DNA of 64,000 nucleotides from DAOUJW01 sp034422115 (GTDB lineage Bacteria > Chloroflexota > Dehalococcoidia > Lucifugimonadales > UBA2985): contig DAOUJW010000010.1 of the NCBI GenBank assembly GCA_034422115.1, positions 23,842 to 87,841 of the forward strand, given 5' to 3'. This document shows positions 17,423 through 26,455 of the stretch, one piece after another (the first letter of the stretch is position 1; each line of letters begins with the position of its first letter). The translations under genes were made by a program, and so were the position numbers. Below the pieces are notes generated by a model. It did not search any database. It had not been told where the DNA came from and saw nothing but the letters and a program-made list of their open reading frames with translations.

Positions 17423-19033
17423 ATGACAGGCCCGGAACTCAATCTGGTCAACTGGCTGCTGGCGGCCTCGCCGGTGGTCTTTCTGGTGGTTGTCCTGATG
17501 TGGCTCAACTGGAAGACGCCGCGGGCGGGCGCCGTCGCCTGCGTGATGGCTCTTGTCCTGGCCCTGTTCGCGTTCGGCGCCGCCCCGGAGCACGCTGCCA
17601 TAGCCAGCGCCAAGGGAGTCAGCCTCTCCCTCTTCGTGCTTACCATTGTCTGGACGTCCGTTTACCTGTTCAACATGCTGGACAGGCTGAACGGCATAAC
17701 CGCCATTGGTCGAAGCATGGCCGTGCTCTCCTCGGACGGGCTTGTTCAGGCTTTGGTCATAGGCTGGGGCTTCTCCAGCTTCATCCAGGGGGTCACCGGG
17801 TTCGGCGTGCCCGTAGCCATTACCGCTCCACTGCTGATAATGCTCGGATTCTCGCCCGCCCGGGCCGCCGCGATGTCCCTCGTGGGACACGGCTGGGCCG
17901 TCACCTTCGGCTCAATGGCGTCCTCCTACTACACCATCCAGCTGGTGACGGGCATAGAGGGCGACGTGATTGCTCCTCACATGGCCCTGCTCTTTGCGCC
18001 CGTCGTCGTGGCCAGCGGCGCGCTTGTGGCCCACATCCAGGGGGGCATGGCCGCCGTGAGGCGAAGCCTGCCCCTGGTCGTCGTCACGGGCGCCATCATG
18101 GCTGGGGCGATGTACGCCCTTGCATTGGTAGGCGCGGTGCAGATAGCGTCCACGGTGCCGGGCGTCCTGGGCATGGTGGCCCTTGCGGCCCTTGCTCGCA
18201 CTCCGCTTCTTCCCGCCGAAACGCAGCCCGCGGCGGTCGACGGAGGGCTTGAAGCCGGCGCGGCGGACGGCCCCGACGAAGACCCTATGCCCCTCGGCCT
18301 GGCCCTCATGCCCTACCTCCTGCTCATTACCCTAAGCGTCATCTCCCAGATTGGCCCCGTAAAGGAGGCGGTCAGCGGCCTGAAGCTGGCAGTCGATTAC
18401 CCCGGGTTCACAACCGGCCAGGGATTCGTCGTGGCTCCTGAGGAGGACTACGCGCCCATAAGGCTGCTCAACCATCCCGCTCCACTGGTCCTCTTCTCCA
18501 CGCTCATCAGCGCGGCGGTCTACGTCTTTGCCAGGAGGTGGCGCAAGGGCCTTTGGCGGGAGGCGATGAGACTCACGTACAGGCAGAGCTACAGCTCCAC
18601 CTTGAGCGTGACCACAATGGTCATAATGGCCGTGGTCATGGCAGACACCGGAATGACCGTGCTCCTGGCCCGAGGCATCGCCGACGTCTCGGGCCCCCTC
18701 TTCCCGCTGGTCTCCCCGTTCATCGGCCTGCTGGGCTCCTTCATGAGCGGCAGCAACACCAACTCCAACGTCCTGTTCGGCCTGCTCCAGTTGGAGACGG
18801 CCAGGGCGTTGGGCATTGGGGCCGTAACCATATCGAGCATCCAGTCCATTGGCGCGTCCGTTGGCAGCTCGATGGCGCCGGCCAAGGTGCTTGTTGCGGC
18901 GGCGGTGGTCGGCCTTGCCGGCGAAGAGAGGTCCATCTTCCGCATTGTCATCCCCTACATAATCGGCCTTGTGCTGCTGGCCGGGATAGTGGCCCTGGTT
19001 GTCATCAGACTCCTGCCCGGGCTTTCGCTGTAG
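17423..19033 (+). CDS. LctP-family L-lactate permease
   Basis: 536 residues with about 12-14 hydrophobic segments. SSFIQGVTGFGVPVAITAPLL and GSFMSGSNTNSNVLFG are LctP hallmarks, and VTISSIQSIGASVGSSMAPAK is the conserved C-terminal block. Such permeases import lactate or glycolate with protons. A ~60-residue loop around 270-330 carries an acidic insert. The next gene, 85 bases on, is a decarboxylase-like PLP enzyme, so an amino- or hydroxy-acid role is possible. Confidence 0.92.
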   Translation: MTGPELNLVNWLLAASPVVFLVVVLMWLNWKTPRAGAVACVMALVLALFAFGAAPEHAAIASAKGVSLSLFVLTIVWTSVYLFNMLDRLNGITAIGRSMAVLSSDGLVQALVIGWGFSSFIQGVTGFGVPVAITAPLLIMLGFSPARAAAMSLVGHGWAVTFGSMASSYYTIQLVTGIEGDVIAPHMALLFAPVVVASGALVAHIQGGMAAVRRSLPLVVVTGAIMAGAMYALALVGAVQIASTVPGVLGMVALAALARTPLLPAETQPAAVDGGLEAGAADGPDEDPMPLGLALMPYLLLITLSVISQIGPVKEAVSGLKLAVDYPGFTTGQGFVVAPEEDYAPIRLLNHPAPLVLFSTLISAAVYVFARRWRKGLWREAMRLTYRQSYSSTLSVTTMVIMAVVMADTGMTVLLARGIADVSGPLFPLVSPFIGLLGSFMSGSNTNSNVLFGLLQLETARALGIGAVTISSIQSIGASVGSSMAPAKVLVAAAVVGLAGEERSIFRIVIPYIIGLVLLAGIVALVVIRLLPGLSL

Positions 19034-19046
19034 CGACGCCCCCCGT

Positions 19047-19076
19047 TTGCTGGCAGTGCTGGCTGCGTGCTATATT
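19047..19076 (+). promoter_or_regulatory. Candidate promoter of the decarboxylase gene
   Basis: TTGCTG at 19047-19052, an 18-base spacer, TATATT at 19071-19076. It overlaps the 5' part of the longest open frame, which supports the internal start at 19118. Confidence 0.4.
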
Positions 19077-19117
19077 GGAATCGAGGGCTTGGGAATACCG
19101 AGATCAAAGCCGATCGG

Positions 19118-20230
19118 ATGGCTGAGATGGAAGCCGATAGCCGGAAGCGTCTTGATGTTCTGTTGAAAAACCTGGAGGAGTTGAGCGCGGAGCAGGTCGG
19201 GTATCCGTGCAACCACGACTTCGACTACTCGGAGCTGTGGCCCTTCCTCCGGTACAGCGCCAACAACGTCGGAGACCCCTTCCACGACAGCAACTTCCGC
19301 GTCAACACCCACGAGATGGAGCGGGAGGTCATCAACACCTTCGCCGGCATGATGCGCCTGGAGCGGAGCGAGGCGTGGGGCTACGTCACATCCGGCGGCA
19401 CGGAAGGCAACATGTACGGCCTGTACATGGGGCGGGAGGTCTTCCCGGACGGCGTGGTGTACTTCTCCCAGGACACCCACTACAGCGTGGTGAAGATCCT
19501 GCGCCTGCTGAAGGCCCGCAACATCATGATCAAGAGCCAGCCCAACGGCGAGATAGACTACGAAGACCTGTACGAGACCATACGAATCAACCGCGACTCG
19601 CCGGTGATAATGATGGCCAACATAGGGACGACCATGAAGGGCGCCATAGACGACGTGAGCCGGGTGCGCGCCATCCTGGATGCCCTTGCGGTGTCCAACT
19701 ACTACATCCACGCGGACGCCGCCCTGAGCGGCATGATTCTCCCTTTTGTGGAGGAGCCGCAGCCCTACGGGTTTGACGCTGGCTTTGACAGCGTGGCGAT
19801 TAGCGGGCACAAGATGATAGGCTCTCCGCTGCCCTGCGGCGTTGCCCTCACCAGGCGCGAGTACGTTTCTCGCGTAGCCCGCTCCATCGAGTACGTAGGC
19901 GTCCTGGACACGACGCTCACGGGTTCCCGCAGCGCCTTCGCGCCGCTAATGATATGGTACGCTCTTGAGAAGCACGGGATGGGCGGCTTCAAGCGCATTG
20001 TGAACGAGTGTCTGGACAAGGCCGAGTACGCAGTCACGCGCTTCAGGGACAGCGGCATACCGGCGTGGAGAAACAGGAACTCGGTCACAGTTGTCTTCCC
20101 CAAGCCGTCCCCGGAGGTCGTCCGCAAGTGGCAGCTGGCGCCCTACGAGGACATCGCCCACATGCTCACCATGCCCCACGTGACGCGCGAAACAATAGAC
20201 GCAGTTGTGGACGACTGCCTGAATCTGTAG
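19118..20230 (+). CDS. Histidine decarboxylase-like PLP enzyme
   Basis: 370 residues from ATG 19118 (an earlier GTG at 19067 overlaps a promoter-like sequence). Group II decarboxylase: TSGGTEGNMYG, DTHYSVVKI, HADAALSGMILPF with the cofactor Asp, and SGHKMIGSPLPCG with the PLP Lys. These blocks closely resemble bacterial PLP-type histidine decarboxylases, which release CO2 from histidine to give histamine. Substrate is inferred only from motif likeness. An ACT protein follows after 29 bases. Confidence 0.85.
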   Translation: MAEMEADSRKRLDVLLKNLEELSAEQVGYPCNHDFDYSELWPFLRYSANNVGDPFHDSNFRVNTHEMEREVINTFAGMMRLERSEAWGYVTSGGTEGNMYGLYMGREVFPDGVVYFSQDTHYSVVKILRLLKARNIMIKSQPNGEIDYEDLYETIRINRDSPVIMMANIGTTMKGAIDDVSRVRAILDALAVSNYYIHADAALSGMILPFVEEPQPYGFDAGFDSVAISGHKMIGSPLPCGVALTRREYVSRVARSIEYVGVLDTTLTGSRSAFAPLMIWYALEKHGMGGFKRIVNECLDKAEYAVTRFRDSGIPAWRNRNSVTVVFPKPSPEVVRKWQLAPYEDIAHMLTMPHVTRETIDAVVDDCLNL

Positions 20231-20259
20231 CTCAAGAAGAAGGTGGAGGAGCACGCCCT

Positions 20260-20652
20260 ATGCCCAGAATCATTGTCATGGCAAAGAACGAGGTTGGCGT
20301 CATCGCCGACATCAGCCGGGTGCTGGCGGACAACGAGATCAACATAGAGACCATCAGCGCCGAGGCCCTTGACGACAAGGGTACCATAACCCTGACCGCC
20401 GACGACTACGACGGGGCCCTGCGCGCGCTGACCGAGGCCGGGTTCAAGACGGTCACGGACGACTCGCTGCTGGTCAGCCTGAAGGACGAGCCCGGGGCCC
20501 TGGCCAAGATGGCTGAGAAGCTCAAGCAGGGCGGCGTCAACATCCAGAGCCTTCACATAGTAGACCGCCGCGGCGACTACACCACGGTCGCTTTAATACC
20601 CGACGACCGGGAGAAGGCGGAGGCCCTGCTGGACAGCGAGTCCATAGTCTAG
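20260..20652 (+). CDS. Double ACT-domain protein
   Basis: 130 residues made of two ACT repeats: IIVMAKNEVGVIADISRVLADNEINIETI and LVSLKDEPGALAKMAEKLKQGGVNIQSL. ACT domains bind amino acids. ATG 20260 has GGAGG about 10 bases upstream. Position directly behind the decarboxylase suggests it senses the substrate or regulates that enzyme. No catalytic domain. Confidence 0.88.
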   Translation: MPRIIVMAKNEVGVIADISRVLADNEINIETISAEALDDKGTITLTADDYDGALRALTEAGFKTVTDDSLLVSLKDEPGALAKMAEKLKQGGVNIQSLHIVDRRGDYTTVALIPDDREKAEALLDSESIV

Positions 20653-20737
20653 GTCTGTCCGCAGTAATTCTTCTGCAGGGCATCAAATGTCTTCAGCTTC
20701 AATGAAACCTATGCCCAACTCCCAATACGTAACGACC

Positions 20738-20805
20738 ACCCCTGCGAAGGCAGGGGTCTAGAGGTAGCTGTAAATGGTGTCCTGGATTCCTGCTTCCGCA
20801 GGAAT
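20738..20805. repeat. Two short hairpins (family D)
   Basis: ACCCCTGC-GAAG-GCAGGGGT at 20738-20757 and ATTCCTGC-TTCC-GCAGGAAT at 20786-20805. The second matches the palindrome at 9358-9386. The first has no T-tract, so a terminator function is doubtful. Confidence 0.7.
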
Positions 20806-20883
20806 GGATAGCAAGTGTTTCTTTAGTGCAGATAACTAGACTATTCAATGACCACTCAAAGGGTAAGAGGATTTGGGATCTGA

Positions 20884-21297
20884 TCAGGAGAACGTGACGC
20901 AGACGTCCTCCACAACCCTCAGCACGGCTTCTTGATCAAACCTCCGCTTGTACTCGTCCGATATCTCCCGGGTCAGGAGCATCCTGTCCTCACCCGGCGG
21001 CGCAAGGACAATCAGGACCTTGGAACGCTCCCTGAGTATTACGCCGTCTGAGCCGCGCCACTGGCCCTGTGCGTCCACCACCGTCAGGCCGTCCGGGAAC
21101 CGGGGCGTCACCGTGTCTTCAAGGAAGGCGGCCCAGGCCGCGTCGTCTACGACCTCACCGGTCTGGTTGCTGCGGCCCATGAACAGCCTGTACTCCACGA
21201 AGGCGTCGGTCCCTTCGGGGCATTCGGCTGTATCGGTGTTGGCGCAGGCCGCAGCCAGCAGACCAAGGGCCAGGAAGGCCAGCATCGCTATTCGCAT
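20884..21297 (-). CDS. DUF3574 lipoprotein
   Basis: 137 residues. A signal peptide ends in the lipobox LLAAAC, so Cys 18 is probably lipidated and the protein is membrane-attached outside. The rest matches DUF3574: FVEYRLFMGRSN, WAAFLEDTVTPRFPDGLTVVDAQGQW, ILRERSKVLIVL. Function of the family unknown. Divergent from the histidine kinase gene. Confidence 0.85.
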   Translation of the reverse strand: MRIAMLAFLALGLLAAACANTDTAECPEGTDAFVEYRLFMGRSNQTGEVVDDAAWAAFLEDTVTPRFPDGLTVVDAQGQWRGSDGVILRERSKVLIVLAPPGEDRMLLTREISDEYKRRFDQEAVLRVVEDVCVTFS

Positions 21298-21474
21298 CTA
21301 ACACTCCCGTGGATGTTCTGCGTACGTGACCTATAGGCGCGCCGGGAGCGGCGCACAGGCGTAACGCAGCGGTCAAAGTATACAGAATAACCCCAGGCTG
21401 TGCTATTCTACTTGCAGATAAACCCGCCCTGGGCCTTTGCCCTTGGGGTCGGGCTCCTGAGGAGAGCTTGCGGC

Positions 21475-23415
21475 ATGACCTTGCTGGTGGACAGGTGGCG
21501 GCTGATAGGTACAAAGCTGTACCTGGCCTTGGGCTTTGCAGTCATCCTTACGCTGGTGTCAGGCGCGGTTGGCGTCTACTACTTTGAGCAGAGCGGCGAC
21601 GCCAACTACCAGGTGCGGTCCGAGTCTGTGCCGGCGCTGGAGGCGTCCTGGGACGCCGCACGCGAGGCGGAGCGTCTGCGAAACCTGGGACTTGGGCTGG
21701 CCGCCGCCGATTCCGGGTTCCAGGACCCGGGGCCCGGCGCGGCCGCCGGTACCCTGCAACGGCTTGAGACGGCTTTGAGCCGTGTGCGCGGCGTTCCTGA
21801 GCTGGAGCCTTACGCCAACACCGTGAGCGACGCCGCCTACGACCTGGCGGAGGTAATCGACAGGCTTGCCCTTAACCGCAATGAGCTTCGGATAGCAAAC
21901 GACTCCGTCGCCGGCTTCCGGTCGCGCCTGGCTTCTGCTACGTCCGGCGTGGGCCAGTCGGAGGCGGCCCTGTCGGTGCTGCGACGGGCGCTCCAGGCAA
22001 ACGACGAAGCCTCGCTGGACGGACTCTGGGACGACTTCTCAGACGTGTACGCCACCGGAATCGACCCGGCGGTGGCGGCTCTGGGCGAGGGCGAGGGCGT
22101 GTTTTACGTCCGCCGCCTGCAGCTTGCCCTGGAGGCGAACATCAGGGAGCTGGCGGCGTCCTTTGACACTGCAAACTCGGTCCTGGTGGACTCGGTGGCG
22201 GACCTGTTGGAGGCATCGGGCGCCCACTCCGAGGAGTCCCTGGGGCTGGCCATCGGCAGCTTTGACGAGGGGCGGACACTGCTGACGGCCATCAGCGTGA
22301 TAAGCGTGATTGTGGCTACCTTGGCGGCCTGGCTGTGGGTTGGCAACGGGATGGTGCGACGCCTCTCGCGGATGTCCCAGCGTATGCGGAATATGGCGGA
22401 CGGAGACCTGGAGACGCCTGTGCCTGAGGTGGGCCGCGATGAGATAGGCGAGCTGGCCAATGCGCTGGAGGTTTTCCGGCAGCAGGCACTGGAGGTGCAG
22501 CGTCTGAACCTGGTGGAGCGGCTCTACGAGGAGCTTCGCCAGACCAACGCGGAGCTTGAGCGGACCCAGGCTCGCATGGTTGCACAGCAGAAACTGGCCG
22601 CCCTGGGCGAGCTGGTGTCCGGCGTGGCCCACGAGATCAGCAACCCGCTGAACTTTGTCACCAACTTCTCCGAGGGTTCGCTCTCCCTATACGAGGAGCT
22701 TGCGGAGATGCTGAACACCTACCGGGAGCATATGTCAAACGAGGACTCGGAGCTGCTGGACAGCATCACCCAGGACCTCACCGACAGCCTTGGCCGCGTC
22801 CTCGCCAACGGGGGACGCGCGCTGGCCATTGTGGAGCGCATGCGCGCGCTGGGTGTCGTTGGCGGAGAGCCTGTTTTGACGGACCTGAACGGAGTGGTCC
22901 AGTCGTCAGTGCAGACGGCCTGCGCCGCATTCAGCGCCCGGGTCCCGGACTTTGAGGTTGAGCCTGCATTTGAACTGGACCCTTTGGTAGGCGAAGTGCC
23001 GATGGTGGAGGGAGACTTCCTTGAGGCTATGGTGAACCTGGTCTCAAACGCCTGCCAGGCGATGCACGGTAAACAAGGAGCCTCCGACGACGGCTACGCG
23101 CCGGAGCTGGCTATTTCGACGCGCCTGTCTGATGACGTGGCGCAAATCCGTATCCGTGACAACGGCACAGGCATTGCGGACGATGTTCTGCCGTATATTT
23201 ATAATCCCTTCTTTACCACCCACTCCGGGACTTTGGGGGCCGGGCTGGGCCTCACCATCGCCGCGGACGTGACGCGGCGGTTGGGGGGTGACCTGTCAGT
23301 GGACACCGTGTACGGGGAGTACACCGAGTTCACCATGAGCATTCCCGTTGCGGGCGCTGCGCCTCCCGAGTCCGAGGAAACAGAGGAGACCGGAGACGCG
23401 GAAAACGCCGACTAA
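21475..23415 (+). CDS. Membrane sensor histidine kinase (HAMP)
   Basis: 646 residues from ATG 21475, which has GAGGAG upstream (the frame is open 25 codons earlier). Membrane segment 1 about 14-36, an extracytoplasmic helical sensor of ~230 residues, membrane segment 2 about 267-288, HAMP to ~340, a coiled coil, then the phospho-acceptor H386 in VAHEISNPLNF. ATP-binding motifs: NLVSNACQAM (N box), RDNGTGI (G1), GAGLGLTIAADV (G2). No receiver domain and no response regulator next to it, so it is an orphan here. Confidence 0.93.
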   Translation: MTLLVDRWRLIGTKLYLALGFAVILTLVSGAVGVYYFEQSGDANYQVRSESVPALEASWDAAREAERLRNLGLGLAAADSGFQDPGPGAAAGTLQRLETALSRVRGVPELEPYANTVSDAAYDLAEVIDRLALNRNELRIANDSVAGFRSRLASATSGVGQSEAALSVLRRALQANDEASLDGLWDDFSDVYATGIDPAVAALGEGEGVFYVRRLQLALEANIRELAASFDTANSVLVDSVADLLEASGAHSEESLGLAIGSFDEGRTLLTAISVISVIVATLAAWLWVGNGMVRRLSRMSQRMRNMADGDLETPVPEVGRDEIGELANALEVFRQQALEVQRLNLVERLYEELRQTNAELERTQARMVAQQKLAALGELVSGVAHEISNPLNFVTNFSEGSLSLYEELAEMLNTYREHMSNEDSELLDSITQDLTDSLGRVLANGGRALAIVERMRALGVVGGEPVLTDLNGVVQSSVQTACAAFSARVPDFEVEPAFELDPLVGEVPMVEGDFLEAMVNLVSNACQAMHGKQGASDDGYAPELAISTRLSDDVAQIRIRDNGTGIADDVLPYIYNPFFTTHSGTLGAGLGLTIAADVTRRLGGDLSVDTVYGEYTEFTMSIPVAGAAPPESEETEETGDAENAD

Positions 23416-23485
23416 AGCAGGCGCCGGCGGCTTGCAGCGCGGCATCACCCATTCTGACTAACCGGCCTGGTATGGCCGGCTCCAG

Positions 23486-24700
23486 CTATTCCCGTCGTAG
23501 AATCAGGTAGGTAAACACGCTCACCGCCAGGACGCTTGTGATGGCCTGGATTATGATCAGCGTGGCGCGCCGCCGTGGGGAGGAGGCGATGCCGCCCAGG
23601 GTGTCGCGGACGCGGGGTACGGCGTCTCCCAATACGGGGACGGCAGGACGTTCCAGATCCCGGCTGGTGGGTCGCAGCGACGGCTCCGCGGTGCCCAGTG
23701 CGGTCAGGACAGCGGTGGGAGTAGCGGTGGGCTCCGCCGTGGGAGTGGCCGTTGGCGGTGGGGTGCTGGTGGGTACGGGAACGAGTGTCGGCGCAGGAGT
23801 GGGCGTTGGTGTGGATGTGGGTGTAGGCGTAGGCGTCTGAGTTGGAGTTGGCGCAGGAGTAGGCGTGGCAGTGGGCGCCGGTGTGGGGGTTGAGGTTGGC
23901 CTGGGCGTTGGGGTGGATGTGGGTTCCGGCGTGGACGTAGGCTCAGGAGTGGGCGTAGACGTGGGCGGAGGAATAGGTGTAGGCGTCTGAAACGGTGTAG
24001 CCGTCGGCGTTGAAGTTGGTGTAGGCGTAGGCGTAGGTGTGGCTGTCGGAGTCGGCGTAGGTGTGGGAGTGGGTGGATCCGGCTCAGGCTCAGGTGGGGG
24101 TGGCGGAGGAGGAGGGGGTGGTGGCGGTGGCGGTGGCGGCGGAGGATCAGGGTCGATCGGGGGGTCAGTGGGCTGCTCACCCTGTGGACAGGGAGAAATT
24201 GACTGAAGGGGCGCTTCCACTCCGGGAGCATCCTTGTCCAGTACCCGCACCGTGGCTTCCCTTTGCGAACCTACGGCGTACTCCTCAAACGCGTTGTTGA
24301 CGGCTATCCGAATTGTCCGGTTTGTCTGCACGGCTCCGTCGTCATCGGCCACGCAAATTGTGTAGCTCAAATCGTCGGTTTTTTCGCCCGGGAAGAAGGC
24401 GAAGGCGATCAGTCGGTCGGCCACCACACCTCGCCAGGTGTCCCACACTATGATTCCGCCTATGAGCCTTTCGCCATCGAGGCCAGGGTAGTCCTCGCTG
24501 ACCGGCTCGTCGATTTCCAGGGTGACAGCTATAGAGTTGCCTTCCACCACTTCAGACGAGGGGTTGACGCTCTTCAGGCTGACCACCGGCAGCGTTTGCC
24601 CAACCGCCCGGGAGTCGGTCTGAACGGTCAGGGCTGCCAGAGCAACCCAGGCAGTCAGTAAGACACTCTTGATCCCAAAGGCCCTAACGGATCTCAGCAC
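23486..24700 (-). CDS. Secreted Pro/Thr-rich surface protein with C-terminal membrane anchor
   Basis: 404 residues. N-terminal signal segment (SVLLTAWVALAALTVQT). A ~140-residue globular part resembles a Calx-beta or similar beta-sandwich (VVSLKSVNPSSEVVEGNSIAVTLEI). Then a Pro run and ~130 residues of Thr/Pro/Ala/Ser repeats (PTPTPTSTPTATP type), encoded by about 23720-24170. It ends in a membrane segment TSVLAVSVFTYLIL plus RRE, as in surface-anchored stalk proteins. Thr-rich stalks are often glycosylated, and a sugar cluster lies next to it. Role unknown. Confidence 0.75.
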   Translation of the reverse strand: MLRSVRAFGIKSVLLTAWVALAALTVQTDSRAVGQTLPVVSLKSVNPSSEVVEGNSIAVTLEIDEPVSEDYPGLDGERLIGGIIVWDTWRGVVADRLIAFAFFPGEKTDDLSYTICVADDDGAVQTNRTIRIAVNNAFEEYAVGSQREATVRVLDKDAPGVEAPLQSISPCPQGEQPTDPPIDPDPPPPPPPPPPPPPPPPPPEPEPDPPTPTPTPTPTATPTPTPTPTSTPTATPFQTPTPIPPPTSTPTPEPTSTPEPTSTPTPRPTSTPTPAPTATPTPAPTPTQTPTPTPTSTPTPTPAPTLVPVPTSTPPPTATPTAEPTATPTAVLTALGTAEPSLRPTSRDLERPAVPVLGDAVPRVRDTLGGIASSPRRRATLIIIQAITSVLAVSVFTYLILRRE

Positions 24701-24887
24701 TTGTGGTAGCAGACCTTTCCGGCTACGCCTTGTGCTACGGATTGCGTTACGCTTCTACCTCGCGTAGTGAAATACTCTCTCTTATTATCCTATTATTGCC
24801 TGTCAGTCAAGGATATGCCTGCGGAGCGTCGCGCGGCCAAGCCGGTAGCCGGACGAAAGGCGCCAGCAATGAGCCAGGTTCTCGGAG

Positions 24888-24934
24888 GAAGTGGGCCAAG
24901 GCTGACGGAAAGCAGTACCACGTTTGAACTGGTG
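24888..24934 (+). ncRNA. Conserved intergenic element, copy 1 (candidate regulatory RNA)
   Basis: The 444-base gap 24701-25144 holds no gene. From 24891, 36 of 41 bases match 32946-32986, starting with GTGGGCCAAGGCTGAC. GTGG (24891) can pair with CCAC (24918); in the second copy CCAC is CCAT, keeping the pairing by G-U. I do not recognise the family. It precedes the glycosyltransferase operon. Confidence 0.4.
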
Positions 24935-25144
24935 TTGGCTCTGTGAAGTCTGACCGAGTTAGGAGAAAGTGGAGAGTATGGAAAAGACCATGACCAAACG
25001 TAGACCATACTAAGACTCCCCGATTCTCCTGACAAGACGTAAAAGGATATGGGTGAGTTCGATTGACCCGTTACCTCGGGTTGATTATGATACGGCAACA
25101 GGCCGTAGTGTCGGAAGACCCACGAAGACGGCGAGGGCATCCAA

Positions 25145-26455
25145 TTGAGAATTCTCCAGGTGATCCACGGCTATCCGATGCGTTACAACGCCGGGTCGGA
25201 AGTCTATACCCAGAACCTGTCCCACGCTCTGGCAACGCGCCACGAAGTCCATGTCTTCACCAGGCAGGAGAACTCCTTTCTCCCTGAATACTCCTTTCAG
25301 AGAGAAGCGGACCCCCTGAAGCCGAGCATCACCCTGCACATTGTCAACATGGCCAGGGCCAGGGACGGCTATCGCCATCAGCAAGTAGATGACGCCTTCA
25401 CACGTATCTTGGAGGAGGTTGAACCGGACGTCGTCCACGTGGGGCACCTCAACCACCTCTCGACCTCTCTGGTGTTCGCTGCCCGGGACCGAGGCGTGCC
25501 TGTCGTGTTCACCCTGCACGACTACTGGCTTATGTGCCCCAGGGGACAGTTCATTCAGATGTACCCCGAGGACCAGACCAACCCCTGGGCAGTCTGCGAC
25601 GGCCAGGACGACCGGAAGTGCGCTGTGCGCTGCTACGCCAGGTACTTCTCCGGTGACAACCGCGAGTACGAGGTCGACGCCGACTATTGGACACGTTGGG
25701 TGGGACGACGTATGCAACACGTGCGGCAAGTCTGCGACGCGGTAGACACCTTCATAGCCCCGGCCATGTATCTTCTTCGACGATTCCGGGACGAGTTTGG
25801 ACTCCCCGAGGAGAAGCTGGTCTACCTGGACTACGGATTCCACAGGGAGCGGATGGCCGGACGCCAGCGGGTGGCAGGCGAGCCGTTTACCTTCGGTTAC
25901 ATTGGGACCCACATTCCTGCCAAGGGTGTGGACCACCTCATTCAAGCCTTTGGCGGGCTTACTGGCGATTCCAGGTTGCGCATCTGGGGTCGAGATCGCG
26001 GGGTCGAGACTCAAGGCCTGAAGTCTCTAGCTGATTCCCTGCCCGGATCCTCCGGAGAGCGCATTGAGTGGATGGGCGAGTACAGGAACCAGGACATCGT
26101 CTCCGACGTGTTCAATCGGTGCGACGCCATCGTGGTCCCATCAATCTGGGCAGAGAACTCACCTCTGGTGATACATGAGGCGCAACAGGCTCGTGTCCCG
26201 GTCATCACCGCAGACTACGGGGGCATGTCCGAATACGTTCACCATGAACAGAACGGGCTACTCTTTGCCCACCGTGACCCCGATTCGCTCGCACGTGAGA
26301 TGCAGCGACTGGCCGACGATCCCGACTTTGCCCAGAGACTTGGCGACAGAGGGTATCTGCAATCAGCGGACGGCAATGTGCCTGACGTGCAATCGCACGC
26401 CCTCGCCGTGGAGGAGATCTACCGGAATCTGATTGCGGCACGGAGGTCACTATGA
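25145..26455 (+). CDS. GT4-type glycosyltransferase
   Basis: 436 residues, GT-B fold. N-domain MRILQVIHGYPMRYNAGSE, a mid-insert with several Cys (residues about 135-165), acceptor-to-donor linker GYIGTHIPAKGVDHLIQAF, and the donor site PSIWAENSPLVIHEAQQ with the E-x7-E motif of family 4. It likely transfers a sugar from a nucleotide donor. TTG start at 25145. It overlaps the radical SAM gene by 4 bases (ATGA), so the two are co-translated. Confidence 0.88.
   Translation: MRILQVIHGYPMRYNAGSEVYTQNLSHALATRHEVHVFTRQENSFLPEYSFQREADPLKPSITLHIVNMARARDGYRHQQVDDAFTRILEEVEPDVVHVGHLNHLSTSLVFAARDRGVPVVFTLHDYWLMCPRGQFIQMYPEDQTNPWAVCDGQDDRKCAVRCYARYFSGDNREYEVDADYWTRWVGRRMQHVRQVCDAVDTFIAPAMYLLRRFRDEFGLPEEKLVYLDYGFHRERMAGRQRVAGEPFTFGYIGTHIPAKGVDHLIQAFGGLTGDSRLRIWGRDRGVETQGLKSLADSLPGSSGERIEWMGEYRNQDIVSDVFNRCDAIVVPSIWAENSPLVIHEAQQARVPVITADYGGMSEYVHHEQNGLLFAHRDPDSLAREMQRLADDPDFAQRLGDRGYLQSADGNVPDVQSHALAVEEIYRNLIAARRSL

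Noticed and set aside
23720..24170. Short-period T/G and C/A-rich repeats resembling a minisatellite or CRISPR-like array
   Set aside because: They keep one reading frame and encode the Thr/Pro/Ser stalk of the surface protein; there are no spacers of fixed length.
24888..24934. TPP riboswitch, because of GGCTGA and TTTGAAC strings
   Set aside because: The order and spacing of the TPP conserved blocks are absent and no thiamin gene follows.
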